DNA of 64,000 nucleotides, taken from contig NZ_PZZL01000001.1 in the NCBI RefSeq assembly GCF_003046185.1, positions 310,001 to 374,000 on the forward strand, written 5' to 3'. The notes under the pieces are model-generated. The model was not told where the DNA came from. It worked only from the letters and a program-made list of their open reading frames with translations, and did no database searches. The stretch comes from Phreatobacter oligotrophus (GTDB lineage Bacteria; Pseudomonadota; Alphaproteobacteria; Rhizobiales; Phreatobacteraceae). Shown in pieces: positions 45,193 through 55,323 of this stretch; position 1 is the first letter of the stretch, and each line of letters opens with the position of its first letter. The position numbers and the translations under genes are program-made.

Positions 45193-46590
45193 ATGTCCCG
45201 CATCCTGATCGACGACCTGCCCTTCGACCTGACCGTCCCGGTCGCCATCGTCGGCGGCGGGGCGGCGGGCCTCTGCGCCGCCCTCGCCGCGAAGGAAGCC
45301 GGCGTCGCGCCCATCGTCTTCGAGCGCGATGCGCTGCCCCAGGGCTCCACGGCGCTCTCGGCCGGCCTCATTCCCGCGCCCTGCACAGCCGCCCAGCGCG
45401 CCGCCGGCATCGCCGACAGCGTGGCGGCCTTCGCGGCCGACATCCAGAAGAAGGCGCACGGCGACGCCGACCCCACCGTCCTCGCGGCGGTGACCGAGGG
45501 CGCAGCCCCCGCCATCGACTGGCTGACCGAGCGCCACGGCCTCGCCTTCACGGTCATCGCCGACTTCTCCTATCCCGGCCATTCCGCCCGCCGGATGCAT
45601 GGCCTCGCCTCGCGCTCGGGCGCCGAGCTGATCGACCGGCTGCGCGCGGCGGCCGAGGCGGCGGAGATCGACATCGTCACCGAGGCGCGCGTCACCGCCC
45701 TCGTCGCGGCGCCCGACGGCCGCGTCCGCGGCCTCGTCGTCACCCGCCCCGACGGCAGCGAGGACCGCATCGGCTGCGACGCGCTGGTGCTGGCCTGCAA
45801 CGGCTATGGCGGCAACAAGGACCTCGTCGCAGAGCACATCCCGGCGCTGAAGGACGCGCTCTATTTCGGCCATCCCGGCAACCAGGGCGACGCGGTGCTG
45901 TGGGGCCGGGCGCTCGGCGCCGAGCTCCGGCACATGAGCGGCCACCAGGGCCACGGCTCCGTCGCCCATCCCCACGGCATCCTCGTCTCCTGGGCGGTCA
46001 TCATGGAGGGCGGCTTCCAGGTGAACGTGGCCGGCGAGCGCTTCTGGAACGAGGCCTCCGGCTATTCGGAAGCCGCGCTGGCCGTGCTCGGCCAGCCCGG
46101 CGGCATCGCCTACGACATCTTCGATGCCCGCATCGCCGGCATCGCCCGCCAGTTCGAGGACTTCCGCCGCGCCGAGGCCGGCGGGGCCGTCCTTCAAGCT
46201 GAATCATCAGATGAACTGGCAGCCCGCCTCAGCATTCCGCCCCAAGTGATTCGCGCGACTCTCGAATCCGTCGCCGACCTCAAGCGGCGTGGAGGCCGCG
46301 ATGGCTTTGGCCGCGACTGGACCGGCGCCGTCGATCTTGAGGCGCCCTATTGCGCGGTGAAGGTCACCGGCGCGCTGTTCCACACCCAGGGCGGCCTTGC
46401 CGTCGATGCCACCGCCCGCGTGCGCCGTCCCGATGGCTCGCTTCTGCCCAATCTCTTCGCGGCAGGGGGCGCCGCGGTGGGGGTGTCAGGGCCCGATGCA
46501 TCCGGCTATCTTTCCGGCAACGGACTGCTGACCGCCGTGGTGCTCGGACGCATCGCCGGCGGGGAGGCAGCCCGGCTCGCCCGCGCCTGA
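45193..46590 (+). CDS. FAD-dependent oxidoreductase, fumarate reductase flavoprotein family
   Basis: 465 residues. The dinucleotide-binding motif VAIVGGGAAGLCAALAAKEAG is near the N-terminus, LACNGYGGNKDLV occurs midway, and GLAVDATARV plus NLFAAGGAAVGVSG is the C-terminal FAD segment. Relatives include KstD, urocanate reductase and tricarballylate dehydrogenase TcuA. A longer frame starts at 45151, but its first codons lie inside the palindromic repeat, so ATG 45193 is preferred. It probably oxidises or reduces a C–C bond alpha,beta to a carbonyl in the same pathway. Confidence 0.85.
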   Translation: MSRILIDDLPFDLTVPVAIVGGGAAGLCAALAAKEAGVAPIVFERDALPQGSTALSAGLIPAPCTAAQRAAGIADSVAAFAADIQKKAHGDADPTVLAAVTEGAAPAIDWLTERHGLAFTVIADFSYPGHSARRMHGLASRSGAELIDRLRAAAEAAEIDIVTEARVTALVAAPDGRVRGLVVTRPDGSEDRIGCDALVLACNGYGGNKDLVAEHIPALKDALYFGHPGNQGDAVLWGRALGAELRHMSGHQGHGSVAHPHGILVSWAVIMEGGFQVNVAGERFWNEASGYSEAALAVLGQPGGIAYDIFDARIAGIARQFEDFRRAEAGGAVLQAESSDELAARLSIPPQVIRATLESVADLKRRGGRDGFGRDWTGAVDLEAPYCAVKVTGALFHTQGGLAVDATARVRRPDGSLLPNLFAAGGAAVGVSGPDASGYLSGNGLLTAVVLGRIAGGEAARLARA

Positions 46591-46602
46591 CCCGAGTTTG
46601 CC

Positions 46603-48522
46603 ATGCCCGTCGACCTCAAGGCCCTGAAGCCCGTTCTCGCTCGCGTGCGCGCCACGCCGGCCGCCAAGGACCCGGGTGACTGGATGACCGCGGCTTGCCC
46701 GTCAGCGACGGCTGCCGAGCGCGCCGCCATCGCCGAGGCCCTCGCCAAGGTGCCGGAACCCTCCTTCGCCCGCGATGCCTCCCGCATCCCGGCACTGCAG
46801 AAGCGGCTGAAGGCGCTGAAGCTCGCCGCCTTCCTCGTGCCGCGCGCCGATGAGCACCAGGGCGAATACATCGTCGCCCGCGCCGAGCGGCTGAAATGGC
46901 TCACCGGCTTCACCGGCTCGGCCGGTTTCGTCATCGTGCTGCAGAAGGAAGCGGCGCTCTTCGTCGACGGCCGCTACACGCTGCAGGCGCCCGCCGAGAC
47001 AGACGCCTCCGTCATCACCTGTCGCCACTTCAAGAAGCCGCCGGCGATCGAGTGGCTGGCCGAGAAGGTCGGCAAGGGTGACCGGGTCGGCTTCGACCCC
47101 CGCGTCACGCCGATGCGCGAGGCGGAGCGCTGGCGCACGGCGCTGGCCAAGGTCGGTGCGGAGCTGGTGGCCCTCGACGAGAACCCGATCGATGCCATCT
47201 GGAAGGACCAGCCGGGCGACCCCTTCGCGGCGATCCATGCCTATCCCGTGAAGCTGGCCGGCGAGTCCAGTGCCGACAAGCGTGCCCGGATCGGCGCCGA
47301 CATCGCCGCGCGGGGAGCCGCAGCCGCGGTCCTCAACCAGCTCGATTCCATCGCCTGGCTTCTCAACGTGCGCGGCGGCGATACGCCGGCGACGCCGCTG
47401 GTCCAGAGCTTCGTGATCCTCGCCGCCGACGGTCATGCGACCTGGTTCGTGGACGAGGCGAAGTTCACCGGTGGCCTCACCGCCCATCTTGGCAACGGCG
47501 TCACCGTGCAGCCCATCGGGGCCTTCGCGGACGGGCTGAAGGACCTCGCCGGCAAGGCCGTCACCATCGAGCCGGAGACGGCCACAGCCTGGATCGCCGA
47601 GACGCTGAAAAGCGCCGGCGCCACGCTCGTCGAGGGTCAGGACCCCTCCGTCCTGCCCAAGGCCCGCAAGAACGCCGTCGAGCTCGCCGGCACCCGCAAG
47701 GCGCATCTGCGCGACGGCGCGGCGATGGCGAAGTTCCTGCGCTGGGTCGACACCAGGGCGGTGGGGCAGGGCGAGCTTGCGGTCATGGCGAAGCTCGAGG
47801 AGATCCGCGGCGCCGACCCCCTGCATCGCGGCGCGAGCTTCACCACCATTGCCGGCGCAGGCTCCAACGGCGCCATCGTGCATTATCGCTCGTCGCCGGA
47901 CACCGAGAAGGTTGTCGAGAAGGGCACCTTCCTGCTCATCGATTCCGGCGCGCAATATCTCGACGGCACGACCGACATCACCCGCACCATCGCCGTGGGC
48001 TCCGTGCCGAAGCGGCTCAAGGAACACTATACCCGCGTCCTCAAAGGCCATATCGCGGTCGCCACCGCCCGCTTTCCCAAGGGCACCGGTGGCATCGCCA
48101 TCGACGGCTTCGCCCGGCGGGCGCTATGGCAGGCGGGCCTCGATTTCGACCACGGCACGGGCCATGGCGTCGGCGTCTATCTCGGCGTCCACGAGGGGCC
48201 CGGCCGCATCTCGCCCCTGTCGCAGGTGCCGCTGGAGCCCGGCATGATCCTGTCCAACGAGCCCGGCTATTACGAGACCGGGTCGCATGGCATCCGGCTC
48301 GAAAACCTCGTCGTGGTCACCGAGAGCGCCATGCCCGGCTTCCTCGAATTCGAGACCATCACCTTCTGCCCCTTCGACCGGCGGGCGATCGCGGTAGGCC
48401 TCCTGACGACGGAGGAACGAGCCTGGCTCAACGGCTACCACGCCGATGTGCGACGCAAGCTCGGACCGCGCCTGGCGGGTGCCGACAAGGCCTGGCTGGA
48501 GCGGATGACGGCGCCGCTCTGA
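46603..48522 (+). CDS. M24B aminopeptidase P family protein
   Basis: 639-residue metallopeptidase removing N-terminal residues next to Pro. Two creatinase N-domains precede the pita-bread catalytic domain. Metal ligands are visible: Asp pair in DSGAQYLDGTTDITRT, His in HGTGHGVGVYLGVHEGP, and Glu pair in SNEPGYYETGSHGIRLENLV. The N-terminus is about 50 residues longer than usual family members, which begin near the RIPALQKRLKAL segment; an internal ATG at 46684 is possible. It starts 12 bases after the flavoprotein stop, possibly by chance of neighbourhood. Confidence 0.87.
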   Translation: MPVDLKALKPVLARVRATPAAKDPGDWMTAACPSATAAERAAIAEALAKVPEPSFARDASRIPALQKRLKALKLAAFLVPRADEHQGEYIVARAERLKWLTGFTGSAGFVIVLQKEAALFVDGRYTLQAPAETDASVITCRHFKKPPAIEWLAEKVGKGDRVGFDPRVTPMREAERWRTALAKVGAELVALDENPIDAIWKDQPGDPFAAIHAYPVKLAGESSADKRARIGADIAARGAAAAVLNQLDSIAWLLNVRGGDTPATPLVQSFVILAADGHATWFVDEAKFTGGLTAHLGNGVTVQPIGAFADGLKDLAGKAVTIEPETATAWIAETLKSAGATLVEGQDPSVLPKARKNAVELAGTRKAHLRDGAAMAKFLRWVDTRAVGQGELAVMAKLEEIRGADPLHRGASFTTIAGAGSNGAIVHYRSSPDTEKVVEKGTFLLIDSGAQYLDGTTDITRTIAVGSVPKRLKEHYTRVLKGHIAVATARFPKGTGGIAIDGFARRALWQAGLDFDHGTGHGVGVYLGVHEGPGRISPLSQVPLEPGMILSNEPGYYETGSHGIRLENLVVVTESAMPGFLEFETITFCPFDRRAIAVGLLTTEERAWLNGYHADVRRKLGPRLAGADKAWLERMTAPL

Positions 48523-48657
48523 CAGCTTGGGGTTGCATGCCCTTGCGGAATAGATCTGCCGTAGGGCGCAATTTCACACGAAGTGGTCGCCCCGTACCGT
48601 TTTGTTAACCGCATTCCGCTGATGGTTTTCGCGAAAAGTCGAACCATCGGGGCTGGC

Positions 48658-50364
48658 ATGCAGTTTCTCTCCCGCCTCCCTCTCGCCGCCAAGGTCGCCG
48701 CGCTGGCTGCGCTGGTGATCTCCGTCGTCGCACTCGGGGCTGGCTTCTACGCCGTCACGCAGATCAACGCCCGCATGGCCGAGATCGTCGAAGGCCAGGT
48801 CCGTGACCGCAGCATCCATATGAGCCGGGCGGCCGAACTCGCCCTTCCCGGCGGCAAGATGGAGCGCGCCGGCAACAATTCAGGTCCGGTCCTGCGCATC
48901 CGCGCCACGGCCCTGCCGGCCCAGGGCGACCACAGCATCGTCGACCACGCGGCCGACGGCTCCTCGCTCTTCCAGCGTGACGCCGCCACCGGCGACCTGA
49001 TCCGCTACTCCTCCTCGGTGCGCGACCAGCAGGGCAACCGCGTCATGGGCTCGCGCATCCCCGCGACCTCGCCGATCGCCCAGGCCATCGGCCGCGGCGA
49101 GGTGCTCACCGACTACATCACCGTCGGGGGCATCGCCCGCATCGCCCGCTACGTGCCCATCGTCACCCCCGACAACCGCGTCCTCGGCGCCCTCGGTGCC
49201 GGCGTCAGCCAGGCCGATGCCGATGCCTCCGCCGCCAACATGCGCGAGGGCGTCATCATCGCCATGGGCCTGCTCGCCGTCGTCGCGGCGCTGGGCGTGT
49301 TCCTCCTCCTCACCCACTTCCTGAAGCCGGTCCGCGAGGCGGCCGCCGCCATCGACGGCCTCGCCGAGGATCGTCAGGTCGACATGTCGCGCCATGCGGC
49401 TCGCCAGGACGAGATCGGCCTCATCGCCCGCGCCGTGGGCGGCCTCGCCCAGAGCCTTGCCGAGCGCGCCCAGATGCGCGCCGCCGAGGATCAGCGCACC
49501 GCTGCCGAGATGACGCGCCGCGCCAGCATGGAGCAGGCCGTCTCCCAGTTCGACAAGGCCATCGGGTCGGTCCTCGACCGCGTCGCCTCCCGCGCCGTCT
49601 CGGTCACGGGGGCCAGCGGCACGGTCGGCCAGGCCGGCGAGGCTGCCGAGGCCGGCGTCCGCGACACGGTCCAGGCCACCGAGGAGACGCTGCAGCGTGT
49701 CACCGGTATTGCCGGCGCCACCGAGGAGCTCAATGCCGCCATCGTCGAGATCCGCCGCCAGACCGAGGAGGCCCTGAAAGTGTCCTCCGAGGCGACCCAG
49801 GCGGTCGACTCGGCGGCCACCGACGTGTCGGGCCTTGCCGCCATGGGCGAGAAGATCGGCGCCGTGGTCGAGCTCATCCGCGCCATTGCCGAGCAGACCA
49901 ACCTGCTGGCGCTGAACGCCACCATCGAGGCGGCGCGCGCCGGCGAGGCCGGCAAGGGCTTCGCGGTCGTCGCGCAGGAGGTGAAGCAGCTCGCTTCGCA
50001 GACCGCTCGCGCCACCGAGGACATTGCCGGCCAGGTTGCGGCCATCCAGCAGGCGACCGGCCGCTCGGTTGCCTCCATGGGCGGCATCACCGAGACCGTC
50101 GAGCGGATGCGCCGCGCCAGCGAGGCGATCTCCACCGCCATCGACCAGCAGGCCATGGCGACCCGCGAGATCGGCATCAGCGTCGAGAGCACGGCGGCCG
50201 TCGCCCAGCAGGCCGGCCAGTCCATCGGCACCGTCTCGGAGCGCCTGCGCGCCACCGGCTCGGCCATGGGCGCCCTCAACGACGTGGCCAAGGGCCTGGA
50301 GACCGACATTGCCGGCCTGCGCCAGGCGGTCGGCGCCTTCCTGTCCGACGTCAAGGCCGCCTGA
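48658..50364 (+). CDS. Methyl-accepting chemotaxis protein with Cache_3-type sensor
   Basis: 568-residue chemoreceptor. TM1 is about 12–34, with an sCache_3-like periplasmic domain about 40–195 ([43 protein letters not shown]), TM2 about 200–222, then HAMP and the MA domain with [21 protein letters not shown]. The frame is open from 48583, but ATG 48658 starts just before TM1. The C-terminus lacks a CheR pentapeptide. A TTAACC half-site of CtrA type lies about 50 bases upstream. A strong terminator follows. Confidence 0.9.
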   Translation: MQFLSRLPLAAKVAALAALVISVVALGAGFYAVTQINARMAEIVEGQVRDRSIHMSRAAELALPGGKMERAGNNSGPVLRIRATALPAQGDHSIVDHAADGSSLFQRDAATGDLIRYSSSVRDQQGNRVMGSRIPATSPIAQAIGRGEVLTDYITVGGIARIARYVPIVTPDNRVLGALGAGVSQADADASAANMREGVIIAMGLLAVVAALGVFLLLTHFLKPVREAAAAIDGLAEDRQVDMSRHAARQDEIGLIARAVGGLAQSLAERAQMRAAEDQRTAAEMTRRASMEQAVSQFDKAIGSVLDRVASRAVSVTGASGTVGQAGEAAEAGVRDTVQATEETLQRVTGIAGATEELNAAIVEIRRQTEEALKVSSEATQAVDSAATDVSGLAAMGEKIGAVVELIRAIAEQTNLLALNATIEAARAGEAGKGFAVVAQEVKQLASQTARATEDIAGQVAAIQQATGRSVASMGGITETVERMRRASEAISTAIDQQAMATREIGISVESTAAVAQQAGQSIGTVSERLRATGSAMGALNDVAKGLETDIAGLRQAVGAFLSDVKAA

Positions 50365-50389
50365 CGCGCCGCGACATTCCCTGAAATGA

Positions 50390-50424
50390 GAAACGCCCGG
50401 GCCTCGGCCCGGGCGTTCGTTTTT
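50390..50424 (+). terminator. Rho-independent terminator after chemoreceptor gene
   Basis: Arms AACGCCCGGGCC and GGCCCGGGCGTT pair perfectly over 12 bases around TC and are followed by CGTTTTT. It also lies just beyond the stop of the convergent amidase gene. Confidence 0.9.
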
Positions 50425-50428
50425 GGGC

Positions 50429-51730
50429 TCAGCCGCGGAACAGGGCCTCGACCGCCGCGGCCATGCGCAGCAGCCGGTGATCCTCGCCGCCGAGCGCCGT
50501 CATCATGAAGCCCACCGGCAGGCCCTTCACATCGGGGCAGGGCAGGGAGATGCCGGTGAAGGTGAAGATGTTGCCCACCGTGGTGTTGCGCAGCATCAGC
50601 CCGTTGGCCGTCCAGAACTTCTCGTCCGAGGCGGTGAGCTCGGAGATCTTCGGCGCGCGGATGGGCGTCGTCGGCAGGATCAGCGCGTCGAGGTCGGCGA
50701 GACGGTCGCGCATCCGGGCGATCAGCGCGGTGCGCTTGTTGACGAGGCGGATGTAGTCGGGCGCAACGGCCTGGGCGCCGACGCGGATGCGGGCGAGCAC
50801 GCGCGGATCGAAGTCACGGGCGCGCTCCTCCATCCACTCCGCATGGACCGCGGCCGCTTCCATGGCGACGAAGGGCGCCCGCGCCATGGCATCGGCGAGC
50901 TCCTGCAGCAGGTCCTCGATGGAGACCTCGGTGATGCGGGCGCCGGCCTTGGTGAGCCGCTTCACGGCGGCCTCGAAGGCATGCTCCACCTCCGGTTCGA
51001 TCTGGCCGAAGAGCCGCCCGCGCGGAATGGCGAGACGCAGCCCGGCGAGCGGGGCAGGGGTGAGGGTCCAGGGCGCTTCGCCTGCGAGCACGGCGTCGGT
51101 CGCGGCGCAATCGGCCACCGTCTCGGCGAGCGGCCCGACCGAGTCGAGCGCATAGGAGAGCGGGAAGGCGCCGGTCGTCGGCACGCGGCCGGCCGTCGGC
51201 TTGAAGCCGACGCAGCCGTTCAGCGCCGCGGGGATGCGGATCGAGCCGCCCGTGTCGGTGCCAAGGCCCATGCGCGCCGTCCCCTCGGCCACCGAGACGC
51301 CGGCGCCCGAGGACGAGCCGCCGGGCACGCGGCTCTTGTCAGCGGCGTTCCCCGGCGTGCCGTAATGCGGGTTGATGCCGATGCCTGAAAAGGCAAACTC
51401 GCTCATGTTGGTCTTGCCGACGATGACGCAGCCGGCCTGGCGCAGGCGGGCGATGGTCGGGGCGTCGACCTTGGCCGCCGGTTGCGACCGCAGGATCGAG
51501 GAGCCGGCGGTCGTCACCTCGCCGGCGACATCGAAGAGGTCCTTGATGGAGATGACCCAGCCATCGAGCGGCGACAGCTTCACCCCGGACTTCGCCCGCG
51601 CATCCGCCGCATCGGCCTCGGCCCGCGCCCGCTCGGGATAGAGCTTGGTATAGGTCACCCTCCCGTCGGACTGCGGATCGTCGATGCGGGCGAGCGAGGC
51701 TTCGAGCGCATCGCGGACGGTGGTGGCCAT
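50429..51730 (-). CDS. Amidase signature family protein
   Basis: 433-residue serine amidohydrolase with the Ser–cis-Ser–Lys triad: Lys in SIKDLFDV, cis-Ser in GGSSSGAGVSVA and nucleophile Ser in DTGGSIRIPAA. The substrate amide is unknown; it is too short and unaccompanied to be GatA. The frame runs on to 51799, but ATG 51730 has CCGGAG upstream. It is downstream of the P-loop gene and the two M20 genes on the same strand, perhaps a loose amide/peptide-degrading group. Confidence 0.88.
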   Translation of the reverse strand: MATTVRDALEASLARIDDPQSDGRVTYTKLYPERARAEADAADARAKSGVKLSPLDGWVISIKDLFDVAGEVTTAGSSILRSQPAAKVDAPTIARLRQAGCVIVGKTNMSEFAFSGIGINPHYGTPGNAADKSRVPGGSSSGAGVSVAEGTARMGLGTDTGGSIRIPAALNGCVGFKPTAGRVPTTGAFPLSYALDSVGPLAETVADCAATDAVLAGEAPWTLTPAPLAGLRLAIPRGRLFGQIEPEVEHAFEAAVKRLTKAGARITEVSIEDLLQELADAMARAPFVAMEAAAVHAEWMEERARDFDPRVLARIRVGAQAVAPDYIRLVNKRTALIARMRDRLADLDALILPTTPIRAPKISELTASDEKFWTANGLMLRNTTVGNIFTFTGISLPCPDVKGLPVGFMMTALGGEDHRLLRMAAAVEALFRG

Positions 51731-51826
51731 GGTTGGAACTCCGGAAAGGGCGGCGGGACTGTCGGCAATGGCGCAGGGGCGGTCAAGGTCGGAGGGCACG
51801 TACCAGCCGCGACGTTTTCCTTGGCG

Positions 51827-52327
51827 TCAGAACGCGTTGAGTGCGTCGAGCGACTGGATGCGATGAACGGTTGCACCCGCCGTCGCGCAGCGGGAGGTCT
51901 CGTCGCGGATCACTGGCATCCACTCCCGGTCCACCTCGTCGATGGTCCGGAAGAGGGATTCGGTCGGCGGCATGTCGCCGAGGCCGCCCGGCGGATGGGG
52001 GAGTTTGCCCATCGCCCAGGCGATCTGGCGCTCGGCAGCCAATTGAAAGTGGCGCCAGAGCGGGAGGTCGATCAGCACGATGTCCGTGGCCCGTCTGAGC
52101 CGCCGGGGCACGGATTCCCTGCGGCCGAGGCCCTCGATGATCCACCGGTCTCCGGCGATCAGCCGGTCGTGCTCGGCCTCATAGGCCTCCACGGGCGTCG
52201 GAACCCAGCCTGGCCCCCAGAGGATGGCATCGATCTCGTGGCAGGGCAGGGCGAGGCGGGCCGCGAGCCGGCGTGCCAGTGTCGACTTCCCCCCGCCGCT
52301 GTTTCCAATGACGACCACGCGCTCCAT
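51827..52327 (-). CDS. P-loop NTPase, adenylate kinase/FlaR-like
   Basis: 166 residues. It begins MERVVVIGNSGGGKSTLARRLA, a clear Walker A motif, followed by LPCHEIDAILWGPGW, typical of the DNA topology modulation protein FlaR-related group of small kinase-like proteins. No lid domain of true adenylate kinase is seen. Role unknown. It lies 12 bases downstream of the first M20 gene on the same strand. Confidence 0.75.
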   Translation of the reverse strand: MERVVVIGNSGGGKSTLARRLAARLALPCHEIDAILWGPGWVPTPVEAYEAEHDRLIAGDRWIIEGLGRRESVPRRLRRATDIVLIDLPLWRHFQLAAERQIAWAMGKLPHPPGGLGDMPPTESLFRTIDEVDREWMPVIRDETSRCATAGATVHRIQSLDALNAF

Positions 52328-52339
52328 ACGCGAGGTGTA

Positions 52340-53623
52340 TCAGACCGGCTCCACCCCGCACCACTCCGCCACGAAGAGCGCCATGGACTTGGTGGTCTTG
52401 CGCAGCGACTCGATGGAGAAGCGCTCGTCGAAGCCGTGCACGCGCTCGGCGGTCGGCCCGTAATTGAGCGTCGGGATCTCGTCGAACAGCGCATAGACGC
52501 GCCCGTCGAGATAGGCCGGCGTCACCGCCTCTTCGAGCGGCTCGCCCCATGCCTTCTGATGCGCGCGGCCGAGCACGGCTTCCGCCTCCGAGCCCGGCGC
52601 GAGGATATAGCCCTCCGTCGTGAAGCCGTTGAAGACCACCTGCGGCGGGTTGTTGGCGAGGAACCGGTCCTCGCGCGCGGCCCTGGCGATCGTGTCCTCG
52701 ATGGCGCGCATCATCGTCTCCGGCTTCTCGCCGGGGAAGATCGAGATGCGGCAGTCGACCGTGCACCAGGCCGGCACCGAGGAGGCCCAGTCGCCGCCCT
52801 TGATCAGGCCGAAATTGAGATTGATCGGGTGCGGCTCGTCCTTGAACAGCGGATAGTCGGGCGTCTTGGTGTTCCAGAAAGCCTCGAGTTCCCGCAGCTT
52901 GCGCATCACGCCATAGGCCGCCTCGATGGCGTTCTGGCCAGAGCCTGCCTCGCGGACATGGACCGGGTGGCCCTGTACGGTGAACTGGAACCAGACGACG
53001 CCGACATTGCCGCGGGTAATGCGGCCGCGGCTCGGCTCGGGGATGAGGGCGGCCTCGGCCTTGTAGCCGCGCAGATGGCACTGCAGGGCGCCGTTGCCGG
53101 TGGATTCCTCCTCCACCACCGATTGGACATAGACGGTCGCCGCCGGCTGGACGCCCGCGCGCTTCAGGGCGTCGAAGACGGCGACCATGGCGCCGTGGCC
53201 GGCCTTCATGTCGCCCGCGCCGCGGCCATAGAACCAGTCGCCGTCGATATGCGGCTCGTAGGGGGGATGGGTCCACATCTCCAGCGGCCCCACCGGCACG
53301 ATATCGATATGGCCCTGCATGATGAGGCTGCGGCCGGTCTCCGCCTTCGGGCGATGGATGCCGACCACAATGGGCGCGGTGGAATGTGTCGGCGAGAAGG
53401 GCGAGCCGCCCGGATGGCGCTTGATCGCTTCCTCGTCCATGGCGAAGCGCTCCATGGCGAAGCCGCGCTTCCTCAACTCCTGGAAGACGAAATCCTGCGC
53501 CGCATGCTCGTCGCCGCGCTGCGAGGGGAAGCGCACCAAAGTCTTGAGATAGTCGAGCTGGGCGTCGAAGCCGTCGTCGACAGCCTTGACGATGCGGTCG
53601 GCGAGGGTGGGATCGAGGGCCAT
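52340..53623 (-). CDS. M20 family deacylase/peptidase (ArgE/DapE type), copy 1
   Basis: 427-residue metal-dependent amidohydrolase. Zinc ligands and the general base are visible in MQGHIDIVP (His), GRGAGDMKAG (Asp), VVEEESTGNG (Glu pair), then IPEP, and a final His in HGFDER. The open frame runs far upstream into the neighbouring gene; ATG 53623 is the start by alignment with copy 2. It lies 23 bases downstream of copy 2. Substrates would be N-acyl amino acids or related amides. Confidence 0.9.
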   Translation of the reverse strand: MALDPTLADRIVKAVDDGFDAQLDYLKTLVRFPSQRGDEHAAQDFVFQELRKRGFAMERFAMDEEAIKRHPGGSPFSPTHSTAPIVVGIHRPKAETGRSLIMQGHIDIVPVGPLEMWTHPPYEPHIDGDWFYGRGAGDMKAGHGAMVAVFDALKRAGVQPAATVYVQSVVEEESTGNGALQCHLRGYKAEAALIPEPSRGRITRGNVGVVWFQFTVQGHPVHVREAGSGQNAIEAAYGVMRKLRELEAFWNTKTPDYPLFKDEPHPINLNFGLIKGGDWASSVPAWCTVDCRISIFPGEKPETMMRAIEDTIARAAREDRFLANNPPQVVFNGFTTEGYILAPGSEAEAVLGRAHQKAWGEPLEEAVTPAYLDGRVYALFDEIPTLNYGPTAERVHGFDERFSIESLRKTTKSMALFVAEWCGVEPV

Positions 53624-53646
53624 GGGTCTGTCCAGAGGCTGGAGGG

Positions 53647-54936
53647 TCAGGCGGAAAGGGGTTCGGTGCCGCACCATTCGGCGACGAAGAGCGCCATGGC
53701 GCGGGTGATGCGGCGCATGCTGGTGATGGAGAAGCGCTCGTCGAAGCCGTGGATGTTCTCGGAGATCGGCCCGTAGCAGAGCGCCGGGATCCGGTCGTAG
53801 AGCGCATAGACGCGGGTATCGAGATAGCCGGGGGTGACGAGGTCGCGGAGCTTTTCGCCCGTCGCCGTCTCGTGGGCGCGGGCCAGGACCGCCTCCGCCT
53901 CGGAGCCGGGCTCCAGCACATAGCCCTCGGTGGTGAAACCGGTGAAGCTGACGCGCGGCGGGTTGTTGGCGAGGAAACGGTCGCCCCGGGCGGCGGCGCT
54001 GACCGCGTCCTCGATGGCGCGCATCATCGTCTCGGGCCGCTCGCCCGGATAGATGGCGATGCGGCAGTCGATGGCGCACCAGGCCGGAACCGAGGAGGCC
54101 CAGTCGCCGCCCTCGATCATGCCGATATTGAGGTTGATCGGGTGGTCGACATCCTCGAAGTGGCGGAACTCGCCCTTCTTCGCGTTCCAGCGTGCCTCGA
54201 GCTCGCGCAAGGCGCGGATCACCCCGTGCGTGGCCTCGATGGCGTTCTGCCCGTTGCCCGCCTCGCTGACATGGACAGGAAGGCCCGCCACCTCGACGCG
54301 GAACCAGACGACGCCCGTATTGGCGCGGATGATCTTCTCGTCCTCGGGCTCCGGGATCAGCACCGCATCGGCCTTGTAGCCGCGCAGGTGGCACTGGAGC
54401 GCGCCGTTGCCGGTCGACTCCTCCTCGACCACCGACTGCACGGTGACCGTCGCCGCCGGCTGGAGCCCACAGGCCGCTAGCGCGTCGAAGACCGCGAACA
54501 TCGCGGCATGGCCGGCCTTCATGTCGGCGCCGCCGCGGCCATAGAACCAGTCGCCCTCGACATGCGGCGCGAAGGGGTCGCGCGACCAGAGCTCGCGCGG
54601 GCCGGCCGGCACCACGTCGACATGGCTCTGCAGGATGAGGGTGCGGCCGGTCTCGTCGCGGGGGCGATGGATGCCGACGACGATCGGCGCGTCGGAGTGC
54701 TCGGCAGTGACTGGCGAGCCGCCGGGATGGTGCGCCAGGGCCTCGGGCTCCATGGCGAAGCGCTCGGTCGCCCAGCCGCGGCGCGTCATCTCGGCGAGGA
54801 CGAAATCCTGGCAGGCGTGTTCGCGGCCGCGGGTCGAGGCGAAGCGCACGAGGTCGGCGGTGAAGGCGAGCTGCCGGTCGAATCCGGCATCCACGGCGGC
54901 GACGATCCGGGCGGCAAGGACGGGGTCGAGCGGCAT
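53647..54936 (-). CDS. M20 family deacylase/peptidase (ArgE/DapE type), copy 2
   Basis: 429 residues, collinear with copy 1 along its whole length: same motifs LQSHVDVVPAG, GRGGADMKAGH, VVEEESTGNGALQCHLRGYKA and IHGFDERFSI. A recent-looking tandem duplication is suggested by long identical blocks. It is the first gene of a minus-strand group (M20 copy 2, M20 copy 1, P-loop protein, amidase). The 387 bases upstream carry a REP-like pair and no gene. Confidence 0.9.
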   Translation of the reverse strand: MPLDPVLAARIVAAVDAGFDRQLAFTADLVRFASTRGREHACQDFVLAEMTRRGWATERFAMEPEALAHHPGGSPVTAEHSDAPIVVGIHRPRDETGRTLILQSHVDVVPAGPRELWSRDPFAPHVEGDWFYGRGGADMKAGHAAMFAVFDALAACGLQPAATVTVQSVVEEESTGNGALQCHLRGYKADAVLIPEPEDEKIIRANTGVVWFRVEVAGLPVHVSEAGNGQNAIEATHGVIRALRELEARWNAKKGEFRHFEDVDHPINLNIGMIEGGDWASSVPAWCAIDCRIAIYPGERPETMMRAIEDAVSAAARGDRFLANNPPRVSFTGFTTEGYVLEPGSEAEAVLARAHETATGEKLRDLVTPGYLDTRVYALYDRIPALCYGPISENIHGFDERFSITSMRRITRAMALFVAEWCGTEPLSA

Positions 54937-55057
54937 GGCGGGTTCCTTCGGGAGGTCAGCCTAGCGGGCAGGGGCGCGGGAACAACTGCCGGGGGCGCAG
55001 CGGTGATCCCCGGCGCACGGCGTATCGCGGAGCGGGAGGGGCAGGTTGATCGGAATG

Positions 55058-55206
55058 CCCCACCTTTACCCTCCCCTCTGCCGAGGGGAGGGGGACTTCG
55101 ACGGCACTCCTAACCTGGATAGGGCTGGGCCTGGCCCAACCGTTCCGGCCGTGTCGCGACATCATGGTCTCCCTCCCCTCGCCAGAGAGGAGGGTGAGGG
55201 TGGGGC
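55058..55206. repeat. Second inverted pair of REP-like palindromes
   Basis: Copies at about 55058–55095 and 55168–55206 are imperfect reverse complements of each other (core CCCTCCCCTCTG.CGAGGGGAGG). They resemble the 4949–5106 pair in size, spacing and CT/GA-rich sequence. Nothing else is visible in the 54937–55323 gap. Confidence 0.7.
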
Positions 55207-55323
55207 CTTCCTCGATCGCGACCGGTCCGTTCATGCCCCACGCAACCCTCCCCGGCCCGCGCCCGCCTTGCCTTCGCGCCTCCCGTCCCGATCATGGCGG
55301 CACACGAATCCGGGGCCTCACCG

